Origin: Janthinobacterium sp051380735
Lineage (GTDB): Bacteria > Pseudomonadota > Gammaproteobacteria > Burkholderiales > Burkholderiaceae_D
Length of the DNA: 64,000 bases
Reading direction: 5' to 3'
Assembly: GCF_051380735.1 (NCBI RefSeq)
Contig: NZ_JBNYXQ010000001.1
Coordinates: forward strand, 186,001-250,000
Of the stretch, positions 52,846 through 61,425 are shown one piece after another; the first letter of the stretch is position 1; every line of letters starts with the position of its first letter. A program made the position numbers and the translations under genes. A model generated the notes under the pieces. That model saw nothing but the letters and a program-made list of their open reading frames with translations, ran no database searches and was not told the DNA's origin.

Positions 52846-53487
52846 ATGAACCAGATCCCTTTCCATCCGTTTGTTATTGGTGTCGCTGGCGGAAGCGGCA
52901 GCGGCAAATCCACCGTATCCCAGCAAGTGCTGGCCTCTTTCGGCGCCGACATGGTGTCGGTCGTGATGCAGGACGATTACTACTGCGACCAGACCCACCT
53001 GGCCCCCGAAGTACGCACCCAGCAAAATTACGACCATCCGCAGGCCTTTGAATGGCCCTTGCTGGTACAGCACGTGCAGGCCTTGCGCAATGGCGAAGTG
53101 ATCGAAATGCCCGAGTACGACTTCACCCAGCACAACCGCTCCGACAAGACCATTACCGTCAGGCCCGCCCCGGTGATCGTGATCGAAGGCCTGTTTGCCC
53201 TGTACGACGAAGATTTGCGCAACATGATGTCGCTGAAGATCTTTGTCGACACCGCCTCCGACGTGCGCTTTATCCGCCGCATGCAACGCGATATCATCGA
53301 ACGCGGCCGCTCGGTGGAAAGCGTGGTCGAGCAGTACCTGAACACCGTGCGCCCGATGCACAAGCAGTTCATCGAGCCGACCAAGCGCAACGCCGACATC
53401 ATTTTGCCGCATGGCGCCAACGGCCCTGCCGTCGACATGATTACCACCAAGGTGGCAAGCGTGATCGGCAAGTCGAAACGCCAGTAA
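52846..53487 (+). CDS. udk: Uridine kinase
   Basis: Phosphorylates uridine and cytidine to UMP and CMP in pyrimidine salvage; cytoplasmic. 213 residues, equal to E. coli Udk (213). The P-loop is GGSGSGKST (residues 15-23), with MQDDYYCDQTHL and NYDHPQAFEWPLL substrate-site segments, VIVIEGLFALYDEDL and RRMQRDIIERGRSVESVVEQ (lid and base). Followed by a DUF2059 gene 19 bases later, possibly in one transcript. Confidence 0.95.
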   Translation: MNQIPFHPFVIGVAGGSGSGKSTVSQQVLASFGADMVSVVMQDDYYCDQTHLAPEVRTQQNYDHPQAFEWPLLVQHVQALRNGEVIEMPEYDFTQHNRSDKTITVRPAPVIVIEGLFALYDEDLRNMMSLKIFVDTASDVRFIRRMQRDIIERGRSVESVVEQYLNTVRPMHKQFIEPTKRNADIILPHGANGPAVDMITTKVASVIGKSKRQ

Positions 53488-53506
53488 CGCCACTTCAAGG
53501 AAACGC

Positions 53507-54049
53507 ATGAACTTTGCTGCCCGTACCGTATTCGGCCTGGCCCTGCTTGCCGCCAGCCCGGCCTTTGCTGCTGCAAGCGCTGCAGCGACCACAGTCACTA
53601 CCGCGCCCGATCCTGCACACCTTAAAGCCGTACAGGATTTGCTGGCCGCGATGCAGATTGAAAAAGTCGTCAATGGCGTAGCGGCGCGCAGTCGCTACGC
53701 CAACGAAAGCCAGAAACAGGCGGTACTGGCCAAAATCGCAAAAGTTGCACCGGCAGAAATGGCCCAGCGCCTGGCGCCAGCGCTGTCGCGCGTGATTTCC
53801 GCCGATACGGCAAGCGAAATGACCCGCTACTACAACACGCCCTACGGCAAACAGGTCATCTACAAAAAATACAACTCCGGCGCCCAGCTGATCATGCCCG
53901 GCGCCACCAAGACAGTGCCACCGGAAGAAAAAAAGGAACGCAAGCGCGCCGCCTATGTCAAGGCAAGCAAGGAACTTGACGAGGCAGAACCGGTGATCGA
54001 GCATGAGGCGTTCAAGCTGATGCAGCAGATCAGCAAGGAAAAGCAGTAA
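53507..54049 (+). CDS. Secreted DUF2059-like protein
   Basis: 180-residue exported protein: signal peptide ending near AFAAA, then helical DUF2059-type sequence (VQDLLAAMQIEKVVNGVAAR, RVISADTASEMTRYYNTPYG) and a highly charged Lys/Glu tail. DUF2059 proteins are periplasmic with unknown function. AAGGA precedes the start. Lies 19 bases after udk. Confidence 0.8.
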   Translation: MNFAARTVFGLALLAASPAFAAASAAATTVTTAPDPAHLKAVQDLLAAMQIEKVVNGVAARSRYANESQKQAVLAKIAKVAPAEMAQRLAPALSRVISADTASEMTRYYNTPYGKQVIYKKYNSGAQLIMPGATKTVPPEEKKERKRAAYVKASKELDEAEPVIEHEAFKLMQQISKEKQ

Positions 54050-54185
54050 TTCGACGCGCCCTGGAAACTGAGCACCGCGAGAACGAGGGTGCGCAGGCAG
54101 GAGCTGCTATTGACACACGAGCGGACACATCAGCGAACGATCCATCGCTATAATCAACAGAATTTAAATCAATAGGGGAACTGAA

Positions 54186-54605
54186 ATGGGTGCATGGTCT
54201 CACGAGTCGTTAGGAAACGATGATGCATGCGATTGGGTACTGCAGCTGGAACAAAGTAATGACTTTGATCTAGTCGAATCAACACTCGACGCATTGCTCA
54301 GTGTCGGCGGCGAGTATCTGGAAGCACCTGAGGCAAGCGAAGCCATTGCTGCCGCCGAGGTCGTGGCGCGCGCGCAAGGAAACTTTGGCATTGAAAACGG
54401 CATTTCAAAAGACGTAGACGCATGGGTGGAACGAGTCAAGATAAACCCGTCAGCAGCTCTGATTGATAAAGCATGCCGTGCCTTGGATCGCATCTTGACC
54501 GAACCTTCCGAATTAATGGAGTTATGGGAAGAGTCCGAAGACTCAGAGGCCTGGCAGCATCAGGTGAAAGAACTTAGAGCTCGCGTTAAAGGCCAAGCGT
54601 CATAG
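54186..54605 (+). CDS. DUF4259 domain protein
   Basis: 139-residue protein with the DUF4259 opening MGAWSHESLGNDDACDWVLQ, the family consensus being MGAWG....NDDA.DWV. All-helical, acidic; no signal. A common single-domain family of unknown role, seen in many environmental bacteria. GGGG before the ATG gives a weak ribosome-binding sequence. DNA here is less GC-rich than the neighbours. Confidence 0.85.
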   Translation: MGAWSHESLGNDDACDWVLQLEQSNDFDLVESTLDALLSVGGEYLEAPEASEAIAAAEVVARAQGNFGIENGISKDVDAWVERVKINPSAALIDKACRALDRILTEPSELMELWEESEDSEAWQHQVKELRARVKGQAS

Positions 54606-54772
54606 CGTACTGACGTGCCTGTGCTTCGGCAAACAAACACAGGCTGGCCTGCGCAAGCGCGGATAAATGACAAGTCTGGTGACGACATTGAACCGATTTT
54701 TCGCACTGCGTCACGGAAAGAAGATCAGGCTGTCTTCGGCCAGTAGCGGAGCTGGATTTTCGCGACGAGGGT

Positions 54773-55195
54773 ATGCAGTACACCAGGATAAATTGCTGCG
54801 AACAACTACAAAACATGCGCATTCGTCCTTTCCCCTGGAAGTCGATTTTGCTGGCGCCGTTCGCCAGCGTTCCCGCATTGACGCTTACCGGATTAGGAAG
54901 TTCAGCCGCTGGCATGGGATCTGATTTTGGTTGGGGAATTTTTTTCGGGCTCTTGCTTGCGGTTCCGATTTGCTTTTTATTCGTGCTGCTGGTGGGCGTG
55001 CCGGTGTTCCTGATTTTCCGGTCTTATATATATTTATTGCTGGTGACGACATGCGCACTGGGCTTCGCCGTGCCGTTCCTGATGTTGTTTGGCGACGCGC
55101 CATTGCGCACAACGCTCGGAGCGGCCTGCTCTGGCGTCTCGGTGGCGATTGCCGCATATTTGCTGCGACCTGAAGATAAAGTTGCGGCTAGCTGA
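54773..55195 (+). CDS. Hypothetical membrane protein, 140 aa
   Basis: Three to four hydrophobic helices (DFGWGIFFGLLLAVPICFLF, VLLVGVPVFLIFRSYIYLLL, CALGFAVPFLMLFG and a last GAACSGVSVAIAAYLL). Not recognised. The start is uncertain: ATG 54815 (MRIRPFPWKS) also fits and gives a better N-terminus, but neither has a good ribosome-binding site. DNA is less GC-rich than its surroundings. Confidence 0.6.
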   Translation: MQYTRINCCEQLQNMRIRPFPWKSILLAPFASVPALTLTGLGSSAAGMGSDFGWGIFFGLLLAVPICFLFVLLVGVPVFLIFRSYIYLLLVTTCALGFAVPFLMLFGDAPLRTTLGAACSGVSVAIAAYLLRPEDKVAAS

Positions 55196-55314
55196 ACATG
55201 TGAGTGCTATCTTGGGCATTACTGCCAGGCTTAGCCAAAATCGCTATAAAGAGGCAAAACCACAACGGTTCAAGATACTTGGGCGTTGGAAGGACCGGAC
55301 TATAAAGGAACTGC

Positions 55315-55758
55315 ATGCAAGTCACATTAGAACCGGTCACAGCCGAAAACTTCGAAACGCTGATGGAAATGGAACTGCCTCCAGAACAAGCGCACTTCCT
55401 CGCCAGTAACGCCTATTCAATTGCACAATCACATTACTACACCGACTGGCGACCACGCGCGATCTATTGTGACGGCGCTCCCGCAGGTTTCGCGCTGTAT
55501 GACGTGAAAAGCAACGACGAGCTTGGGCACTATGCAATCTATCGACTCATGGTTGATTATCCGCACCAGGGCCAGGGAATTGGTCGTCGCGCAATGGAAC
55601 TGCTGCTGTCCCAGATTCGCGCTTACCCGGACGCTCGCCGAATCACGATCTGTTACAAGCCGAGTAACACGACAGCCGCCAGGTTTTACGCTTCGCTCGG
55701 CTTTGTTGAGACCAATATTGATGAAGCGGGAGAAATGATCGCGGAAATATTGCTGTGA
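55315..55758 (+). CDS. GNAT family N-acetyltransferase
   Basis: 147-residue acetyltransferase of the diamine/spermidine-acetyltransferase-like branch: FALYDVKSNDELGHYAIYRL, the acetyl-CoA motif LMVDYPHQGQGIGRRAMELL, and SNTTAARFYASLGFVETN. AAAGGA lies 6 bases before the ATG. Substrate unknown; polyamines are one possibility by family. Follows the hypothetical membrane gene. Confidence 0.88.
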   Translation: MQVTLEPVTAENFETLMEMELPPEQAHFLASNAYSIAQSHYYTDWRPRAIYCDGAPAGFALYDVKSNDELGHYAIYRLMVDYPHQGQGIGRRAMELLLSQIRAYPDARRITICYKPSNTTAARFYASLGFVETNIDEAGEMIAEILL

Positions 55759-56028
55759 ATTTCGTGAACTGTGTATTCGACGGATTGGAAGATATCTCCG
55801 CTGACTGGAACAGTTCAATCTCTACGCTGTGAATGATCGCCAAGTTGACAGCACGCCTGGAAGGCACGCTTTGGGGTCAGTTCATTCGGCCCGCTGTGTT
55901 TTAACACTGCACACCATACACAGATTCCCTTCAACAACCCCCTCCCCTGCGCTAGAATCTGCCTTCGCCCGGTCGTCCAAAGGTCAGCCGCGCCAACAAA
56001 ACCACTATAAAAACACCAGGGAGTGACA

Positions 56029-57426
56029 GTGAGCTTAACAAGAACCAAAAACCTGGACGACATGATCGCCCACAGCAAAAAACCGGGTGGCCTGGCCAAG
56101 GTACTGGGGCCGTTCGACCTGGTGCTGATGGGCATCGGCGCCATCGTCGGCACAGGGATCTTCGTGCTGACCGGTACCGGCGCGCTGACGGCCGGGCCGG
56201 CTTTGTCGCTGTCGTTCGTGATTGCCGCCGTGGCCTGCTGCTTTGCCGCCCTGTGCTATGCGGAATTCGCTTCCACCGTGCCGGTAGCCGGTTCCATCTA
56301 CACCTACACCTACGCCACCATGGGCGAGCTGGCGGCCTGGATGATAGGCTGGGATCTGCTGCTCGAATACGGGCTGGCGGCCGCTGCCGTGTGTGTCGGC
56401 TGGTCCGGTTATTTCCAGTCGCTGATCGCCGGCCTCGGCATTGTGCTGCCAGTGGAACTGACGGCTGCGCCCGGCGCGCTGCCCGGGGTCGCTACCTGGA
56501 TCAACCTGCCGGCGCTGGTCATCATGCTGCTGCTCACCGCCATGCTGGGCTGGGGCGTGCGCGAATCGGCGCGCCTGAACAACTTCATGGTGGCCATCAA
56601 GATCGGCGTGGTGCTGCTGTTTATTATTTTTGGCGCGCGCCATGTGCAGCCGGCCAACTGGCAACCCTATATGCCGTTCGGCATGAATGGCGTGATGAGT
56701 GCGGCGGCGCTGGTGTTCTTTGCCTTTATCGGCTTTGACGCCGTCACTTCGGCCGCAGAAGAAGTCAAGAAGCCCTCGCGCGACCTGCCGATCGGCATTA
56801 TCGGTTCGCTGGCCGTGTGCGCCGTGCTGTATGTAGTGGTGTCGGCGATTATGACCGGCATCGTGCCGTATCAAAAATTCTTGGGCGTTGACCACCCGGT
56901 CTCGCTGGCGCTGCAATATGCGGGCGAAAACTGGATCGCGGGCTTTGTCGATCTGGGCGCGATCCTGGGCATGACCACCGTGATTCTGGTAATGGCGTTT
57001 GGCCAGACCCGCATTATCTTCGCCATGTCGCGCGACGGCCTGCTGCCGGCCCGCCTGTCGAGCGTGCATCCGCGCTTCCAGACGCCGTTTTTTGCCACTT
57101 GGCTGGTGGGCATCGTGTTTGGCCTGATCGCTGCCGTGATTCCGCTCAATATCCTGGCGGAACTGATCAATATCGGTACCCTGGCCGCGTTCACGCTGGT
57201 GGCGATTGCCGTGGTCGTGCTGCGCAAGAAGCGCCCTGACCTGCCGCGCGCCTTCCGCTGCCCGGCCGTACCGCTGGTGCCGGCGCTGGCCGTGATCTTC
57301 TGCGTGGCCCTGATGAGTTATCTGAGCCTGGTAACCTGGATCGCCTTCGGCATCTGGCTGGCAATCGGCCTGGTGGTTTATTTCGGCTATGCCCGCAAAC
57401 GTTCGCTGCTGCACCCAAAAGCCTGA
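56029..57426 (+). CDS. Amino acid permease (APC superfamily, cationic amino acid transporter-like)
   Basis: 12-helix inner-membrane transporter of 465 residues, close in layout to bacterial CAT-like YfnA/RocE permeases. The substrate-site motif in helix 1 is GAIVGTGIFVLTGTGAL; others are AEFASTVPVAGSIYTYTY and FFAFIGFDAVTSAAEEVKKP. The GTG at 56029 is chosen because AGGGAG sits 6 bases upstream; another GTG at 56023 would overlap that sequence. Specific amino acid unknown. Confidence 0.9.
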   Translation: MSLTRTKNLDDMIAHSKKPGGLAKVLGPFDLVLMGIGAIVGTGIFVLTGTGALTAGPALSLSFVIAAVACCFAALCYAEFASTVPVAGSIYTYTYATMGELAAWMIGWDLLLEYGLAAAAVCVGWSGYFQSLIAGLGIVLPVELTAAPGALPGVATWINLPALVIMLLLTAMLGWGVRESARLNNFMVAIKIGVVLLFIIFGARHVQPANWQPYMPFGMNGVMSAAALVFFAFIGFDAVTSAAEEVKKPSRDLPIGIIGSLAVCAVLYVVVSAIMTGIVPYQKFLGVDHPVSLALQYAGENWIAGFVDLGAILGMTTVILVMAFGQTRIIFAMSRDGLLPARLSSVHPRFQTPFFATWLVGIVFGLIAAVIPLNILAELINIGTLAAFTLVAIAVVVLRKKRPDLPRAFRCPAVPLVPALAVIFCVALMSYLSLVTWIAFGIWLAIGLVVYFGYARKRSLLHPKA

Positions 57427-57512
57427 TTTCCTGGCGCACTGCGGCGTGCGCGACAGCCCTTGTTGCCCGCCGCAGTTATGATGGCATTCTCCACATCAAG
57501 ACGAGTTTCGCC

Positions 57513-58793
57513 ATGCCCCCAGCTCCCGCCCTGCTCGAAGCACACCAGACCGAACAGTTGAAACGCGACCGCCTGCGCACCATGCAGTGGGTGGCCGTCG
57601 GCTTGCTGGTGGCTGCCGCCCTGCTGTTTGCGCTGGCGCGCTCGCAACGCGCAAGCCACCCTGCCTGGGGTTATCTGGAAGCGTTTGCCGAAGCATCGAT
57701 GGTTGGTGCGATTGCAGACTGGTTTGCCGTGGTCGCCCTGTTTCGCCACCCGCTGGGTATACCGATCTGGCACACGGCGATTATTCCGAACAGCAAGGAC
57801 AGCATAGGCCAGAGCCTGGGCTCCTTCGTGGAAAACCATTTTATTACCGAGCAAGGCATTGCCGAACGCATTGCACAGGCCGACCCGGCCGAACTGCTGG
57901 GCGCTTGGCTGCGCAATCCCCTGCACGCGCAGCAACTGGGCCAGTCGAGCGCCGGGATCGCAAAACAGCTGCTGTCCATGCTGAACCACGAGCAACTGCG
58001 CGAGCTGGTGCGCAGCAAGGCCACCGATTACCTGGGCCAGCTGAACCTCTCCAGCGTGGCCGCCGACAGCATCGATGCACTGATTGCCGACGGCAAGCCG
58101 CAGGAACTGCTCGACTTCGTGCTCGACAAGGGCGCCGACTACCTGGCTGACGAAAGCCACCACGCCGCCATCGGCGACTTTGCACTCAATGCCTTCCATA
58201 TCGAAAACAGGCTGGTCAAGGCAGGCCTGGTGCTGTACGAAGCACGCATGATCAGGTCGCTGCAGGAATTCGTCGTCGCTGTGCGCGCCGACCCGCAGCA
58301 TCCGGTGCGCGCGCGCCTGTCGGGCTGGATCGCCGACAGCGCACTGCACCTGAAAAACGATGCTGACTGGCAGGACACCGTCCGGCAATACCAGCGCCAG
58401 GCACTGGCCAGCGACAAGGTGCAGGCCATGCTGGGCGAGGCCTGGGATACGCTGGTAGAACGCCTGCAGGCAGACCTGGACAGCGAACAGCCGGTGCTGG
58501 CGCGCACGATTGCCAGCATCGCGGCCAATACCGGCAAGGTACTGGGCAGCGACGCAACAGCGAAGGCCTGGCTGAACGACACCATCGTTGCCGGCAGTAG
58601 CTCGCTGGTGCGCCGCTACCGGGGCGAAGTGGGCGCCTTTATCGAAAGCCGCCTGGCGCTGTGGAGCAAGGACGAGATGAGCGACCGTATCGAACTGGCC
58701 ATCGGCCGCGATCTGCAGTTTATCCGCATCAACGGCACCGTGGTGGGCGGCCTGGCCGGGCTGCTGATTTACGCCGTCAGCCACGCCTGGTAG
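57513..58793 (+). CDS. DUF445 family membrane protein
   Basis: 426-residue member of the DUF445 (YjiN/YheB-like) family: N-terminal helix at about 25-43, WGYLEAFAEASMVGAIADWFAV and FRHPLGIPIWHTAIIPNSKD near the start, a long helical middle, and a C-terminal helix GTVVGGLAGLLIYAVSHAW. Two membrane segments at opposite ends with a large soluble helical region between; function unknown. Follows the permease 86 bases downstream. Confidence 0.87.
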   Translation: MPPAPALLEAHQTEQLKRDRLRTMQWVAVGLLVAAALLFALARSQRASHPAWGYLEAFAEASMVGAIADWFAVVALFRHPLGIPIWHTAIIPNSKDSIGQSLGSFVENHFITEQGIAERIAQADPAELLGAWLRNPLHAQQLGQSSAGIAKQLLSMLNHEQLRELVRSKATDYLGQLNLSSVAADSIDALIADGKPQELLDFVLDKGADYLADESHHAAIGDFALNAFHIENRLVKAGLVLYEARMIRSLQEFVVAVRADPQHPVRARLSGWIADSALHLKNDADWQDTVRQYQRQALASDKVQAMLGEAWDTLVERLQADLDSEQPVLARTIASIAANTGKVLGSDATAKAWLNDTIVAGSSSLVRRYRGEVGAFIESRLALWSKDEMSDRIELAIGRDLQFIRINGTVVGGLAGLLIYAVSHAW

Positions 58794-58999
58794 GCCAGCG
58801 TTACCAGTTCACGGCGATTTTTGATGGAATACGAGAGCACGTTGGTGGGCGCCATTGCGGCGATGCGCTGGGCGGAATGAACGCGCAAGCAGTCTGGCGC
58901 GCGGCAAGCCTGGATACGATGCTTTGATTGAATGACGGCAGGCCATCGCCAGCAACACTGAACCTTGCCGATTTGTAATGATAGAGTGGTTGACGCCAC
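58769..58999 (-). pseudogene. Possible remnant of a LuxR-type HTH
   Basis: The minus-strand frame ends RIAAMAPTNV, YSIKNRRELVTLAYQAWL, resembling the last part of a LuxR-family helix-turn-helix (R-N-R-x-E-L-x-x-L-A). The helix before it is shorter than usual, and no receiver or full HTH precedes. It overlaps the DUF445 end by 25 bases. The similarity is short and could be chance. Confidence 0.2.
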
Positions 59000-59063
59000 C
59001 GCAGCGCCTGCCTAGCATGGATTGCAAATGCGGCAACCCGCCCGCATGTAAACGGAGTTTTCC

Positions 59064-59552
59064 ATGCGCCACTTCCATCTCCCTTGCCTGTTCACCCGGA
59101 TCGCCGCAGCCGGCCTGTTCATCACGCTTGCCGCCACGACAGCCACCACTGCCAACGCCCAAGCCCAAGTGGGCGTGCAAACGCCAGCCGGCTGGCGGAT
59201 GATGCCCTTGCTGTCCATCAGGGGGCATATCCAGAATGCCGATAGCGACGATAACGTCCAGTTGATGTACAACGATGAGCAGCAGCTGGTGGGCGTGGTG
59301 ATGGTCACCTTTACGCCTGGCGGTGGTTACTCCGGCCTGCTGAAATCATTCAAGTACAACGAGGGCGATGCCAATCCGCCGGTCTTGTCGATGATAGCGC
59401 CTGGCGACTACCGGCCTGCTTGCCATCCAGGCAGTTCATGCGAGGCGGTACATATCGCCAACCAGGCAATCGGACTGTGCTTCGGTGAAGCATCGTGCCG
59501 GATTCTGTATTACGACGGCAAAGAGCTGCGCGACATCGTCATGACGGACTGA
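59064..59552 (+). CDS. Secreted hypothetical protein, 162 aa
   Basis: Signal peptide (IAAAGLFITLAATTATTANA, cleavage after ANA-QA), then a beta-rich domain with four Cys (CHPGSSC, CFGEASC) that could form two disulfides. The ATG is preceded by GGAG about 7 bases upstream. Family not recognised. Likely periplasmic or secreted. Confidence 0.7.
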   Translation: MRHFHLPCLFTRIAAAGLFITLAATTATTANAQAQVGVQTPAGWRMMPLLSIRGHIQNADSDDNVQLMYNDEQQLVGVVMVTFTPGGGYSGLLKSFKYNEGDANPPVLSMIAPGDYRPACHPGSSCEAVHIANQAIGLCFGEASCRILYYDGKELRDIVMTD

Positions 59553-59592
59553 TGACCGGGCGGCGGCAAAATAAGCCACAAGCCAGGAAGAT

Positions 59593-60588
59593 TTACAGCC
59601 ACCCTTCCCGCTTCAGCCGCCGGTGCAGAACAAAGCAGCCGGCCACGATCACCGCCATCACCGCCGGATAGCCGCCGCGCCAATTGAGTTCGGGCATGAA
59701 TTTGAAGTTCATGCCATACAGGCTGAACACCATGGTTGGCACGGCAAGGATGCCGGCCCAGGCGGCCAGGCGCTTGACGACCTCGTTCTGGCGGATCGAT
59801 ATCTGGCCCAGTGCCACCTGCATGGCGGCATTGACCATTTCGCGCATCTGGTTGGCCGTGTGCGTCACGCGTTTGACGTGATCGAGAATGTCGCGATAGT
59901 AAATGCGGTTTTCCTTGGGCACGATATCGCCGTGAAAACGGATCAGCTGGGTGCAGATTTCATGCAGCGGGTTCACCGCTGCGTCGAGTTTGAGCAATTC
60001 GGTTTTCAACTGGTAGAAATCCTGCAGCTTGTCTTCGTTCAGGCTGGGCTTGAACAGCTGCGCTTCATATTGCTGGAACTTGGACTGCAGCATGTCGATG
60101 CAGGGCTGGTACTGGTCGACGATAAAATCGATGATGGAATACAGTACATAGCCGGGGCCGCTGGCCAGTTTTTCGGGCACGGTTTCCTTGCGCTCGCGCA
60201 GCTTGGCGTAGCCGGCAGACGGGCCATGGCGCACGGTGATAATGAAGCGGCAGCCGAGAAACACGTGAGTTTCGCCGTAGACGATGGCCTGGCCGTCAAG
60301 GCTGGCCGTGTGCATCACCATGAACAGGGTGTCGCCGTACTCTTCCAGCTTGGGCCGCTCGTGCGCGCCTTCGGCGTCTTCCACCGCCAGCTCGTGCAGG
60401 CCGAAGGCCGATTGCAGCGCCTGCATGGCGGCACTGTCGGGGCCGGCCAGTCCGATCCACACAAAACAATCAGGATCGCCGAGAAAATCGCCGACCTTGT
60501 CGATGTCGAAGTGGGCAAGTTTCTTGCCGTGGCGATAGGCTTCGCAATTGACGACGGTGGCGTGCTGACTCAAGTCCATGGTGTACAT
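59593..60588 (-). CDS. corA: Magnesium/cobalt transporter CorA
   Basis: Pentameric inner-membrane Mg2+ (and Co2+) channel of 331 residues. The hallmark GMN sequence is at about 292-294 in SLYGMNFKFMPELN, at the end of TM1; TM2 follows (AVMAVIVAGCFVLHRR). The long N-terminal cytosolic funnel (about 1-260) shows CorA-type helices such as RVTHTANQMREMVNAAMQVA. Start at ATG 60588; ATG 60579 is also possible. No riboswitch was seen upstream. Confidence 0.95.
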   Translation of the reverse strand: MYTMDLSQHATVVNCEAYRHGKKLAHFDIDKVGDFLGDPDCFVWIGLAGPDSAAMQALQSAFGLHELAVEDAEGAHERPKLEEYGDTLFMVMHTASLDGQAIVYGETHVFLGCRFIITVRHGPSAGYAKLRERKETVPEKLASGPGYVLYSIIDFIVDQYQPCIDMLQSKFQQYEAQLFKPSLNEDKLQDFYQLKTELLKLDAAVNPLHEICTQLIRFHGDIVPKENRIYYRDILDHVKRVTHTANQMREMVNAAMQVALGQISIRQNEVVKRLAAWAGILAVPTMVFSLYGMNFKFMPELNWRGGYPAVMAVIVAGCFVLHRRLKREGWL

Positions 60589-60648
60589 ACTGGCTGCTGG
60601 GGAGGACGGCCAGTATAGCGGAAAAGCAAGCTCTTTCTGTTAATCGTT

Positions 60649-61194
60649 TCACAAGCCCTGCGCCGGTACACGAGCCATGCGCCGCCAGCACACAATGACG
60701 GCGGCAAGGATGGCCGATGGTATCCATATCCACTGGATTTCGGACAGCAATACCCGCACCCCGGCGCCACTGAAAAACCGCCGTATGCTCAAGGGGCTGA
60801 CCTCGATAACACGCAATGGGAAGAACAGTCGCTCATCTGATATCGGCCAGAACAAGGCGACGCCGAGTCCGCCGTTGGTCAGCATGTCCAGCAGCGGGTG
60901 CGAGGCGGTGGCAAACAATATAAAGAAAAATGCATGCTGGCGCGAGGCCCGCAACTGCCGGGCGAATGTCCAGGCCAGCACGCCGAGCAGCAGCGCAAAC
61001 AGCAGGCTATGCGTAATACCCCGGTGGCCCAGGTAGTGGGCATAGGGCACGCCAAGGTGAAAGCCCAGCACGTCGGCGTCAGGCAGCATGGCCACGGCCA
61101 TACCCAGCAACAACAGCTGTGGTGGAATGGTTTTGCTGCCCAGGGCAAGCCCGGCGGCCAGGGGAACGACGGCATGCGAAATAATCGATGGCAT
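60649..61194 (-). CDS. Membrane-bound metal-dependent hydrolase (YdjM/DUF457 type)
   Basis: 181-residue polytopic protein with the family metal ligands: MPSIISHAVVP, MLPDADVLGF (Asp-x-Asp), GHRGITHSLLFAL (HRGxTHS) and ATASHPLLDMLTNGG (HxxLD). Such proteins are inner-membrane hydrolases of unknown substrate. The start at ATG 61194 is chosen over a very long antisense frame that only mirrors the MCP. Divergent from the third MCP. Confidence 0.88.
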   Translation of the reverse strand: MPSIISHAVVPLAAGLALGSKTIPPQLLLLGMAVAMLPDADVLGFHLGVPYAHYLGHRGITHSLLFALLLGVLAWTFARQLRASRQHAFFFILFATASHPLLDMLTNGGLGVALFWPISDERLFFPLRVIEVSPLSIRRFFSGAGVRVLLSEIQWIWIPSAILAAVIVCWRRMARVPAQGL

Positions 61195-61425
61195 AAGATG
61201 TCCACAGGAGATGGCAATGTCAAAGCTTCCCGGGAGAATGAGCTGTCTCGTCAGCGCTGTCAAATGATCGTATCGATCACCGTAAAAAATAGGCTGAAAA
61301 CGACCATGGCAATAATGCCAATCAAGCAAAACTAATTTCTTTGATGTAATCATTGCGTCACACTCGGCTGCTACGCTGGCGTCCGTCAGCAATCCGTCCG
61401 CAGCCACCTTAAAGTACCCCACACC